Notes under the pieces: model-generated | Told to the model about the DNA's origin: nothing | The model's database searches: none | Seen by the model: only the letters and a program-made list of their open reading frames with translations | Shown: one piece after another, positions 13,195 to 26,479 of the stretch | How positions within the stretch are numbered: the stretch's first letter is position 1 | Layout: the number at the start of each line of letters is the position of its first letter | From: Xylocopa sonorina | Taxonomy: Eukaryota > Arthropoda > Insecta > Hymenoptera > Apidae | Direction: 5' to 3' | NCBI RefSeq assembly: GCF_050948175.1 | Contig: NW_027490147.1 | Coordinates: 744,001-808,000 of the forward strand | Length of the DNA stretch: 64,000 nt | Made by a program: the position numbers and the translations under genes

Positions 13195-13767
13195 ATATAA
13201 TGCGATGACGCACCTCATTTCAGCGTTTCAAATTAAGTATGGTGTAACCTTCTATCCATAAAATTATGCTTATCTGCTGCTGCATTTCAAAGGATTGAGA
13301 GTGATACAATTCTATGCAACGGGATAGCGCTCCATAGTATCTGCGTCTCAAAGCAATAGAGTTCTAATGCTCCATGCAATACGATGGGGCATCTCATTCC
13401 AAAGTTTGAAAGTAAGTAAGCTGTAGCCTTCTTACATAGCTTTCCATACATAGCATTATGCTTATATATTCTACACTTCAATGGAATGTGAATTCTACAG
13501 ATCTACGCAACGGAATGGTGCTTTATAATGCCTGTGTGTCAAAGAAATAGACTGCTACTGCTCCATGAACTGCGATGTCGCATCACATTTCAGTGTTTCA
13601 AAGAAAGTATACTGTAGACCTCTATGCATAGCATTATGTTTATCTGCTTTTACAATGCAAAAGAACGTGAATTCTACAATTCCATACAACGTGATGACGC
13701 TTCATTGTATCTGCGTTGTAAAAGAAATGGAGCCTCAATTCTGCAAGCAATGTAATGGCGCACCTTA
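13195..13767 (-). repeat. Satellite array, orientation B
   Basis: Subfamily I monomers in orientation B, ending at a palindromic junction (13747-13798) with the orientation-A array to its right. Confidence 0.87.
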
Positions 13768-13798
13768 CTTTTGGATATAAGGTGCGCCATCGCATTGC
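13747..13798. repeat. Head-to-head satellite inversion junction
   Basis: Arms at 13747-13767 and 13778-13798 are reverse complements with one to two mismatches over 21 bp (core ATGGCGCACCTTA), around a 10-nt spacer. The satellite changes from orientation B to A exactly here. Confidence 0.9.
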
Positions 13799-15925
13799 AT
13801 GGCTCAGTATAAGTGTATTGATTTTACACGCAAACACTATGAAGCACCATCTAGTTGCATAGAACAGTAGTATTCACATTCTTTTAAAGCGTAGAAGCAG
13901 CCAGGCATACTGCCATGCATGGAGGATTACAGCTTAATTTGCTTTGAAACGTTGAAATGAGATGCGACATTGCATATCATGGAGCAGTAGAAGCCTAGTG
14001 TTTTTATACGCAGACAGTACGAAGAAACAACTAGTTGCATAGAACTGTAGAATTGACATTCTTTTAAAACGTGGAAGCAGACCGACACAATGCTATGCAT
14101 AGAAGATTACAGTTTACTTACTTTGAATCATTGAAATGAGATATATCATTGCATTCCATAGAGTATTAGAAGTCCACTTCTGTTTCTTGCTGGCACTATG
14201 AAGCGCCATCGCGTTACATGAAAATGTAGAATACACATTCTCTTGATGTGTAGAAGCAGATAAGCTTAATACAATGCATAGAACAATACAGATTATTTAC
14301 TTTGTAATATTTAACTGAGATAAGCTATGGCGTTGTGTGAAGCATTAGAACTCTTCTCCTATGATACGTACTCAGTTTCGAACTAAAGAACATTGCATAA
14401 AGTTGTAGATATGACATTCGTTAAAACTATAGAAGGAGGTGAGCATTATTCGATGCATAGAACATTACAGCTTACTTACTTCGTATTGTTGAAATGGGGT
14501 GCGCCATCGCATTTTATGAAGCGTTAGAACTCCGTTCCCTTGGCACGCAGCCACTTTAAAGCGCTTTGCGGTCGCTGGGAACTGAAGAATTCACATTCTT
14601 ATGACGGGTAGATATCGACAAACATAGTGGTATTGCATGTATATTACTTCTTACTTACTTTGAATCGTTGAAATGAAGTGTACCATAGCATTGCATGGAG
14701 CATTAAAACTCTGCTATATTGAAACACCGACGCAGTGAAGCGCAATCTAGCTATATGGAAACGTAAAGTTCACATTCTATAGAAATGTAGAAGCAGATAA
14801 TCATAATGCCACCCGTAAAGATTACAGCTTTCATACTTTGATACGTTCAGATGAGATGCGCCATCGCAATGCATGGAACGTCAGAACTCTACTGTATTAA
14901 CACGTAGACACTAGGAAGTTCGTTTCTAGGAGGTCCCTTCCTGTTGTATGGAAATGTTGAATTCACATTCTTCTGAAGCTTAGAAGCAGATAAGCATAAT
15001 GTTATGCATCGCCGGTTTGAGCGTACCTACCTTGAATCGTTGAAATGAGCAATGCATGGAGAAATAGAACTCCGTTGCTTTGATATGTAGACACTCTGAA
15101 GCCCCAACCCAATGGGCGGTACTATAGAATTCACATTCTTTTGAAGTGTGGAAGCAAATAAGCTTAACGCTATGCGTAGAGGCAGATTACTTGCTTCTAA
15201 ACGTAGAAATGAAATGCGCCATGGCATTGCATGGAGCATTTGCATTCTGCTGCTTTGACATGCAGACAATGTGGAGCGCCATACCGCTGCATGGAACAGT
15301 AGAATTCTACTGATTGACATGCATGCATTATGCAGCGCCGTCCCGTTCCGAGGAGCAGTAGAATACACATTCTTTTGATGTGTAGATGTAGACAAGCATA
15401 ACGCGTTGCATTGAATATTACAACTTATCGTGAAATGTTGAAGTGATATACGACATCGCATTAAATGAAAAATTAGAACCCTAATGCTTCGACACGTAGA
15501 CATCAAGAAACGCTACCCATCAGCAAGGAAGTGTAAGATTCACATTCTTTTGAAGTGTAGAACCTGATAATCCTAACGCGTTGCATTGAGTATTACACGT
15601 TATGATACGAATGATATTTTAGAACTCTGTTGCTTCGACCGATACACCTAGAAACGTTATCGGTGTTGTAGAAATTGTATGATTCACATTCTATTGAAGC
15701 GTATAGACAGATAAGCATTATGCGATGCCTAGAGCATTGCAACCTACCAGACTGCTTTAAACTATTGAAATGATGTGTGATATCGGGATACATGAAGTAG
15801 TACAAATCAAATGCTTCGACACGTAGACATCTAGAAACGCTATCTCTTAGCAAGGAAGAGTTGGATTCACATTCTTTCGAAATGTACATGCAAATAAGAA
15901 TAACGCGTTGCAGTGAATATTCCAT
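13778..15925 (+). repeat. Satellite array, orientation A
   Basis: About twelve monomers in orientation A. The GAAGCAGATAAGC landmark recurs every 172-200 bp. Subfamily I changes to subfamily II after about 15380 (CATCAAGAAACGCTACCC, GCAAGGAAGTGTAAG). The longest open frames here run across monomers on the antisense strand and have no protein-like composition. Confidence 0.88.
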
Positions 15926-16056
15926 GCAAAAGGACGGGACTTCATAGTGTCTACGTGTTAATACAGTAGAGTTCTACTGCTCCATGCAATTCCATGGCGC
16001 ATATCATTCCAACGTTTCAGAGTAAGTAAGCTGTAATATTCTATGCATAGCATTAT
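15926..16056 (-). repeat. Satellite fragment, orientation B, interrupted by the P-like element
   Basis: Part of one monomer in orientation B ending GCATTAT. It continues at 19407 with TCATTATGCCTGTCTGCTTCT after the P-like element. Confidence 0.85.
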
Positions 16057-16488
16057 CGCAGTATACAGTAGCGCAAGTAGCACGATTTTATATGGCACAA
16101 AATTTAATGCGTATGCACGTCAATAAATTCCGAATCGCAGTGCCATCTGTACTTCTGCCTCACCTGCTCTTTAGTTTTTTTAGCAAACAGAAAGACGATT
16201 GAATATCTATCCAAACCTGAAGCTGAGTTTGGAGGGAATTCAATATCTGTTGAAAGCTGCTTGAAAGCGTTGAAGTCACGTTCAAGCTCTTTCGAAAGTT
16301 TTGGGAGAAAAAGGGAAGAGAGCAAAGAAGAATCAATTTAAAGTAACTGTTAATTTCTAGAAGTATTTTGATAAATTATTTAAGAGAATGTTAATTTATA
16401 TAAATATCTTAAATTATATATTCTCTTTGGAAGCACTTTGATCTTAGCTTTGTTTCAGATGTGGCTGTACTAATTTAATAATTAAGAA

Positions 16489-18875
<2,387 letters not shown>

Positions 18876-19406
18876 GTATATATATTGTACATTTGTACAT
18901 ATATCCCTACTTTAATAAAAAGTATATTTTTATTAAAAACATAATATCTTCGTTTCTTTCATTAATGAAACCTTTACTTTTAAGATATTATATGTTTGTT
19001 ACCGATATATTTGTATACATAGGTATTAAGTATATACAAAATAACTTTAAAATAAATTTTAAAATAAAATATACAATATATAGTATATTTTTTGTATTTT
19101 TCATTACATTTTTTCTTGTTTATCTCGTATAATATTTATGTTCTTATATTTTTATAATCATAGTAACATGTGTATTTTATATTTTTTCGATTTTTGTTTT
19201 CTTTCCTTATTTTTCAGTGTATTAGAAATAATACATTTAATATTTTTATTAAATTTTGGATAACTAAGTGTAAAAATATGTGTAAAATGTGTAATAAGTG
19301 TACAATGGCTCTGCTATCTGGATTTTGATGACGCGCATGCGCACTCAATTTTGTGGAACATCGACATCAAAGTCGCCGACAGGAGATTTCGCTACTCTAT
19401 ACTGTG

Positions 19407-19432
19407 TCATTATGCCTGTCTGCTTCTACGCT
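19407..19432 (-). repeat. Satellite remnant between P-like and piggyBac elements
   Basis: TCATTATGCCTGTCTGCTTC continues the monomer interrupted at 16056 and is cut off by the TTAA of the next transposon. Confidence 0.75.
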
Positions 19433-19436
19433 TTAA

Positions 19437-21240
19437 CACTTTGACTGCCATGTTGGTGATATATGACCGGCCACGGTTTTTCCTGTGACGCCACGGTGTT
19501 TATTGTTGACGGGAGCGCTTCAACTGTTTACAATTGTAAAAAATGAATGACAATTGGCAGTCAGTGCATTTTGAATATGGCCGATATATAGAAGATACTT
19601 TGAAATAAAAAGTGCCTTATTGAACAATTAAAAATTTTTATTAGAACATGAATAAAAGAGAATATTAAAATATGTCTTGCATCTAACGGTGCACTTTGTT
19701 AAAACACTTTAAACACAAATGTGGCGTATCAACGCTGTCTGGACAGTAGGTCTTTTGATCCTAACAGTTTGACATTATTTTTATAACACCGTATAAGGTG
19801 CATTGCGAATGCCATTGTAAATTCTGATACTTTGATTTTTGTTTTCGTTGCGAGTTTATAGAGAATCAGCGCGTTTGAGACTGATGTATTCAATAATAAC
19901 TCTAAAGCTAATTTTATGTACGACTTGAGGGTTCTTCTATGTGGTGTAGAATACGCTATCAATTGGTCTGATATATCTACAGCACATTTTCCTTTGTTGT
20001 AGTCTACAACTACTGGTTTATCACAAACATAATTTTTTTTTTGCAGACCTCTGCCATTTCGGCCGAATGTTTCGTCGAGCGCATAAAAATATCACGTTTG
20101 TCTTTCCACTTGTGAACCATAATACCGTCCTCATTTTACATAGCGATAAGTTCACCTCGTTTCAATTTTTGAAATCTGACGTCAACAGGTATTCCCTTTC
20201 TATCTTTTCTTAGGGATTCTACTAAATGAGTATTGCAATCGATTAATTTTTCGGCTAAATTTATACTAGTATACCAATTGTCGGTGTAAATCGTGTGGCC
20301 TCTATGTAGAATATTGTTGCATATATTCATTGCAACTCTTATGGGAGTTACGCATGGTTCATTTAAGTTTTTTCCCGAATATATTTGTAATTTGTATGTA
20401 TACCTTTGATCGGAACACATTTTGAAAACTTTAATGCCGTATTTGTGTCGTTCTTGCTTCAAAAATTGCCTGAACTTTATACTTCCTCGAAAAGGTACCA
20501 AAGACTTATCGATGCATATCTATTCATCTAAATCATAGTATTTGGAAAAGTTTTATTTAGTATATCAGCAAGTTGTCTTATCTTATACAATCTATCATTT
20601 ATGTTTGCTGGTTCATTATTGGTAGAATGAAGGAATCAAACCGATTTCTCGACAGAGCTGTTCTTGGAAATAATTGGGAATAGGTGTTATTGGTACATCA
20701 ATCTGAGTTGTATTTTGGTAACTTCACCAGGCCCATCCATATTAGTAGTCCGAAATATCGTTTTATTTCATCTTTGTCGGTTGCTGTTCACTTATCTAAA
20801 CGAGTGCATCTTCTATTTTGAATATATTGCTCAGCGTATCTAGTGGTCTCATTAACAATTACTTGTAGAATTTCTTCCGTAACAAAAGCAAAGTAAAAAC
20901 TATGTAGCTGATTACCCTCGATCGGTACAGCAGTTCGGGTCTTTTCAAATGAAATTACACTTGCCACTGTTTGTGTTATATTATTTGACCTTTCGTTATC
21001 ATTTATATTACGATCATCTTCATTTTTGAAATCTACTTCATCCTCGGTATACGATTCGATTCGGCGTCCTGAGCAATGTGTAGACTATTTGGTTTTCCGA
21101 TACTTCAATTTGGGACGAATCTTCCCATGAAGACTTCTCGGATATACTCGGAAAATATTCAATGCTTGCATTCATATTTTCGAGGGGTAATCTACAAACA
21201 CTATTATAAACATATCTTAGATAACATATCGTAAATGCTG
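19437..21240 (-). mobile_element. piggyBac-type transposon relic 3 (one terminus visible)
   Basis: The left end is TTAA (19433-19436) followed by CACTTTGACTGCCATG, a piggyBac-style terminus. The complementary right terminus was not found. Satellite resumes near 21241 about 100 bp further along the monomer, so the right end was probably lost with flanking DNA. A transposase pseudogene lies inside on the minus strand. Confidence 0.7.
19729..21170 (-). pseudogene. piggyBac transposase pseudogene 3
   Basis: The minus strand has an N-terminal region (about 21170-20560) with EEILQVIVNETTRYAEQ and RYFGLLIWMGLV, several stops and a frameshift. The open core (20520-20136) starts IDKSLVPFRG, containing the first catalytic Asp, and reaches IYTDNWYTS with the second. 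VVVDYNKGK-AVDISDQ at about 19995-19960 holds the third. A C-terminal helical part ends at 19729. All three catalytic Asp positions look conserved, unlike relic 1, but N-terminal stops make the gene non-functional. No C-terminal cysteine-rich domain was recognised. Confidence 0.82.
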
Positions 21241-22250
21241 CTTTATAATGGAGTTTGTCACTCCACGCAATGCTATGGCGCATCTCATTCCACCGTTTTA
21301 AGGTTACAAAGCTGTGATCTGCTAAGCATAGCATTATGTTTATCTGCCTTGACACTTCTTAGGGATATAAATCCCACACTTCCTTGCTACGGAATAGTGT
21401 TCCTATATGTCTACGTATCGAAGCAATAGAGTTCTATTGCTTCATAAAACGCGATATCGCATATCACTTCTATGTTTCATGATAAGATGTAATATTCAAT
21501 GTAAAATAATAATATTCACTTATTTTCATCTCGTCCACTCTTCAAATGAATGTAAATCCCACACTTCCCTTTTACGGGATATCGTTTCTAAATGTCTACG
21601 TATCGAACCAATAGTGTTGTAATGCCTCATAAAACGCGATATCGTATCACATTTCTATGTCTCATGATAAGATGTAATATCAATGCAACGCGTTATGTAT
21701 ATCTCGTCAGCACTTCAAAAGAATATAAATACCACACATCAAATGCCTACACACTTTATTTATATCTCGTCAGCACTTTAGAAGAATGTAAATCCCACAC
21801 TTGATGTCTACGTTTCGAAGCAATGCAGTTCTACTGCTTCATTGAACGCAATATCGCATCTCATTACTATGTTTCATGATAATGTGTAATATTCAATGCA
21901 ACGCGTTATGTATATCTCGTTAAAACTTCAGCTGAATGTAAATCCCACGCTTCCTTGAAACGGAATAGCGTTTCTAAATGTCTACATGTCGAGGCAATAG
22001 AGTTCTAGTACTTCATAAAACGCGATATAGCATCTCATTTCTATGTTCCATGATAAGATATAATATTCAATGCAAGGCGTTATTTTTATTTCGTCCATAC
22101 GTCAAAAGAATACAAATCCGACACTTCCTTGCTACGGAATAGCGTTCTTATGTGTCAACGTATCGAAGCAATAGAGTTATATTGCTCCGTAAAACGCGAT
22201 ATGGAATCTCATTTCTACGTTTCCTGATAAGATGTAATATTCAATGCAAG
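21241..22250 (-). repeat. Satellite array, orientation B, subfamily II
   Basis: Monomers in orientation B with subfamily II signatures (CTTCATAAAACGCGATATCGC, GATAAGATGTAATATTCAATG, CACACTTCCTTGCTACGG). The array breaks off within AATATTCAATGCAA, where the rDNA block starts. Monomers of the same subfamily resume at 44577. Confidence 0.9.
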
Positions 22251-22252
22251 AT

Positions 22253-23153
22253 GTCGGTGCAAATCTTGGTGGTAGTAGTAAATACTCCAGCGAGGACCTG
22301 GAGGACTGATGTGGAGAAGGGTTTCGTGTGAACAGCCGTTGCACACGAGTCAGTCGATCCTAAGCCCTAAGAGAAATCTTACGTAAATGTGGTGTACTAA
22401 AAGCAACAATCGAACGAACAATATATAAAAAAAATGAGGGAAAGATACACACCCATTGGGCGAAAGGGAATCCGGTTCCTATTCCGGAACCCGGCAGCGG
22501 AACAGTATACCAATCCGGGCCCTCATGTGAGTGTTCGTCGGGGTAACCCAAAATGACCTGGAGACGTCGTCGGGAGATGCGGAGAGAGTTTTTTTTCCGT
22601 ATAAGCGTTTGAGTTCCCTGGAAACCTCTAGCAGGGAGATAGGGTTTGGAACGCGAAGAGCACCGCAGTTGCGGCGGTGTCCGCATCTTCCCCTCGGACG
22701 TTGAAAATTCAGGAGAGGGTCACGTGGAGGTGTCGCGCCGGTTCGTACCCATATCCGCAGCAGGTCTCCAAGGTGAAGAGCCTCTAGTCGATAGATTAAT
22801 GTAGGTAAGGGAAGTCGGAAAATTGGATTCGTAACTTCGGAATAAGGATTGGCTCTCAGGAGTGGAGCGTGTCGGGCTTGGTCGGGAAGTGGGTTTGACT
22901 GACGAGCCGGGCCTGGGCGAGCTGAACGGGCCGCTGCTTCGTGCATGCGTAATCCGGAATCCGAGCTCGGTCCTGTGCCTTGGCCTCCCACGGATCTTCT
23001 TTGCTGCGAAGCTTTAGCGGCGGTTCGCCGTAGCTGTTGTCCTCTTCGACCGCCATTCAACGCTCAGCTCAGAACTGGCACGGACTGGGGGAATCCGACT
23101 GTCTAATTAAAACAATGCATTGCGATGGCCCCCAAGGGTGTTGACGTAATGTT

Positions 23154-23195
<42 letters not shown>

Positions 23196-23234
23196 AAAAG
23201 CGCGGGTAAACGGTGGAAGTAACTATGACTCTCT
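22253..23234 (+). rRNA. 28S rRNA pseudogene, middle segment up to the R2 site
   Basis: Strong resemblance to insect 28S, including GCAAATCTTGGTGGTAGTAG, CACACGAGTCAGTCGATCC, GGTAACCCAAAATGACCTGG, TAGTCGATAGATTAATGTAG, CAACGCTCAGCTCAGAACTG, TTCTGCCCAGTGCTCTGAAT and AACTATGACTCTCT. It ends precisely at the R2 target, 5 bp (TAAGG) short of the canonical cleavage point, and continues at 34514. Substitutions against the conserved insect sequence show it is not functional. The 5' part of this 28S copy is missing; satellite abuts at 22250. Open frames on either strand here are not genes. Confidence 0.93.
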
Positions 23235-25867
23235 CTATACCCAATAATGCCGACGCTTCTAAACGTCTCAACATCGCTTTCATCCGTTCTTCGATCCACA
23301 ACAGATGTTGGCTCAGGCGGTGTAACCCTATGTCCCTACTGCTTATAGCTCTCAAGGCAGCTTGGGTAGCCCATTTCCATAACCCGTGTACATCCTGGTA
23401 CTCATCCGCTTTGGTATCGATCGGAGTATCTGTTTACACTCAGGCTTACACCCTTCCTCTTCTCTCCCTTCGTGGATTAGTTTGCGTTTGTAGGTTCCGA
23501 TCAGCTGCACTGGGACGTGGTATACTTCCATGCTCTTCGACCACCTCGGGACGTGCAGCTACTCGCTCCACAGCCACGTCTATCTTGTGATCCCGCGCAC
23601 TCTCTGCGGCTTCCAAAGCCGGGAGATCCCGCCTCAGCCTCTCCCCTCAACCTAGCCTCGAATCCTTTTCCCACCCCTGGCTGTCCGAGTCCTCGTTATT
23701 CCGCAGGATACACGTTGAGGCCTCCTCTGCCATTCTGAGTTGCTCTATCTCCTTCTCTAAACGTATTATTTGCGCTGCGGGGTCTTCGCAGGACGCCGGC
23801 GAAGCCCCCGAATCATTTCCCGGCCCGGTACGCGGCTTGAATAAATCGGGATTAAGCCCGACAGCGCGGTCAATATAATGGTTCTGTAAACCTATGGCTT
23901 TCTCGTCCTGGTCGCCGCGGAATAACACGGTGCCGTCCAAGTATTGCGAACTGGTGAGCACCCGCCTGGTACCTCTCGGTATGACCACCGTTTTCAGCGT
24001 CTCTACCCGATAGTCCTTGATTCTGGCGGGCACTCACCACCCCCATTTGTCTGCAGTAGGTTCCACGCTCCCATGGTTGTCCTAACCCTGCTGGCATGCC
24101 AGTCTTTCTCCGTATGAATGGTCTACGGTCCAAGTGACTCCGGAAACCTGAGTGTTGTGGGGGTGACTTTTGTACGTCAACCCCCAGCCCTGCTGCTCTT
24201 CGTCGGTTAAATCGAGTCTCATCAGCGCGTTCTCCAACCCAGGATCATCCTCGCCCTGGTCGAACTGGGCGTAATGCATATTAGTCCAGCTGGACGGTAT
24301 TGAGTGGTAGACGTATGACTCGCCGCCGGGTCGTCCGCTGCCCTGGATGCTCAGGGCCTGCCACTCTGTATTTAGTGTGGATCTCTAGAAGGAGCTAGGA
24401 GTCCGGGTTCCGGTGAACGTTCCACCCTGGCCGCCGGCGTGGGTGTTTATAGCCCACGACCAGTGAATATTTTCGCTGAGAAACATCACAGCGAACCACC
24501 CGGCTGTCGTCCCGGCACCGCTTGCCCGATCAAATACGAGACGAGACCAATATTTGAGAGCAGCCGGATCCTATTCCGGGTATCAAATTCTATCTCGTTG
24601 CGCCGCTGACCGTTTCCAGGCCTCGAACGCCTTACGCAAGTGTCTACCCCGCTCGAGGCGGTCAAAACCGCTGGCCTGGCACATTGCCATATTTTGTGTT
24701 GGGTTCTCATTGTTATCGGTGTCGTAGTATCCGAACCCAGTCGCTACTGCTAGTGAGGCCATACTACTCCATTCTCCGATCTTTATGGCAGGGTGCCGCT
24801 TGGATTTACTCCTTTTCGCGGCTCTCTGATGCAAGCCATTCACTGAATTCATACCGCCGTAGGCAGGGTAGCTCCCATCATTAATTCCGTTGCCCGTAGT
24901 CAGATTCATCTCCTCCAAGACATAAGTGAGGTCTCCGTAATATTCGAGTTTCCCACACCTGCTGGTAGGGTTCGTAGTAGTTACGCCTTCTATGCGTTGA
25001 TGCCAACATACTGTTAAAGCCGTGGTTATGGAGTTCACCTCTCACCAGTTTATCCCCTTAGGGAAGTGAGAACCGCAGTAGTCGGTGAGGGCCTCCCGCA
25101 ATGACCTGGTCACATTCAGCATCCCGGCGACCATCGTGTCAATGACATCGTTCATTGGGTACTCCGAGATGACCATATCCCGGGGAACGGCTCCGCGATG
25201 GTCGCAGGACCAAACATCGAATACCGTTCCGCCCAGCTCAACGGTTGCCGTACTCTTCGCCATGACTACGAAGATGATCGAATTGGCGGGGTCCCCAATA
25301 TCGACCAGGTTTCTGGTGCGGACGAATTCCTTTCTTGCATAGATGAAATCTTCGTCCTCGCGCAACTCAGCTCCCCGCGCGACACATCTGACATAAAATT
25401 CCTCCACCACGTGCGCGAGCGGATAGGTGAGGTGCGCGGTGATCCAGGCGTCCCGACCAATGTTATCGGGACAGCTATTGTCAGCTATTAGGATATTCCG
25501 GACATTTGGACTGGCGAGGTACCAACTTGCCCTTCGCTGTCCGCCCACATGTAAGTTACCGCCGTATCGGAGTGCGTGTTCGAGCACATCCACCGTCACA
25601 AAACACCCGGCGTAGTACCAGTTCCCGCTTACGTGACTGGAAACTATCCTCTTCTCCGGCAATTGAGGGGGTACCCATGCGTTATCCACGCCTGAGGGTT
25701 GCGTTATCCGCACCTCCCTCAAGTCATCGTAAAGGTCCACCCTAAGGGCCAAGTTCCGGTAGTCCGCCCCTCCCCCCTCCGCTTATTGCACGATATATCG
25801 CAGAGATCAGCAGCGGTACGCTGCTCACATATCCCCAGGTCTAGATTCCCTTGGCCGGGTTGATCAT
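23235..25867 (-). pseudogene. ORF X, C-terminal part: capsid-like viral relic (candidate toti-like EVE)
   Basis: On the minus strand this is one protein-like sequence broken by a few stops and frameshifts. Open pieces are 25752-25042, 25038-24583, 24279-24082, 24033-23647 and 23355-23237, and the spaces between them also read as protein in shifted frames. The longest piece (236 codons) is rich in beta-strand-like segments and aromatic residues (NWYYAGCFVTVDVLEHALRY, VFDVWSCDHRG). The end is helical and coiled-coil-like and runs straight into antisense 28S, so the true C-terminus is missing. No polymerase, protease or integrase motif is present. Size, composition and lack of enzyme motifs suit a structural protein of a toti-like double-stranded RNA virus. 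That is a hypothesis, not a match I can confirm. Confidence 0.45.
25852..25867. repeat. Left target-site duplication of the R1-clade element
   Basis: TGGCCGGGTTGATCAT here is identical to 30043-30058. The two copies flank the 4,175-bp R1-clade insertion. Confidence 0.9.
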
Positions 25868-25960
25868 CCCGGCAGGGCAGCGTTGGTGCGCGCTGATGGG
25901 CTTGACGACCCCACCGTCCCGATGTAAGAAGCATCAACCCCCTCACAAACGCAAATTTTC

Positions 25961-26479
25961 ATGATGGCCACACCCGACCCTAAAAATTCCGGAGGCAAAA
26001 TAGCCCTCCATTCGGATCTCCGGGTGAGGGCAGGGCCGGGTGAGGTGATCGTGGCGTATGATGGGTCAAGACGGGAGAGAAATCCTCGGCCCGCGACCCC
26101 GTCCCACGGTATTGGCCCCATAGTCGAGCGGCGGAGCCGTCAAGCTCGGCGGTCGGCGACGGCTGTACTCGGCCAGCGTCGACGGGCCGCGACTGGGCGA
26201 GAATCCGCCGACGAGGCTTTGGCTAGGGCTCTAGGTATCAGCCTTTGCGCTGTCGAAATCCGGATAACTAGGTGCGACGGAAGACCCAGGTCAGATCCGG
26301 TATCTCTGGCTGGGTCAATAAGAAATAGGGAAAGGAAAAACCAGACTAGGAACGTTAGATCCGCGATTCCCCCCGCGATCGCGTACCCACCATACCCCAT
26401 CGCGTCTACGTCCGCAACCGACATAGCTCAAGCGTCGACGTCGACGTCGACGCCCGCGATCGGATTCGCGACCACGGGA
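25961..26479 (+). pseudogene. Short remnant upstream of ORF2, possible ORF1 end
   Basis: An open stretch continuous in frame with the start of ORF2. It is Arg-, Ala- and Ser-rich and low in complexity, and lacks CCHC knuckles typical of R1 ORF1. It could be the last part of ORF1 fused to ORF2 by mutation, or an untranslated leader that happens to be open. Confidence 0.35.

Noticed and set aside
15027..15506. 159-codon minus-strand open frame
   Set aside because: It spans several satellite monomers, changes phase with monomer indels and has no protein-like composition.
16104..16325. 73-codon minus-strand frame inside the P-like left end
   Set aside because: It is antisense to the inner terminal repeat and leader of the element and has no recognised motif.
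22360..23355. Long open frames on the minus strand (up to 193 codons) at 22360-23355
   Set aside because: They lie antisense to recognisable 28S rRNA. Only the tail from 23237 upward (minus strand) belongs to ORF X, and it reads into antisense 28S by accident.
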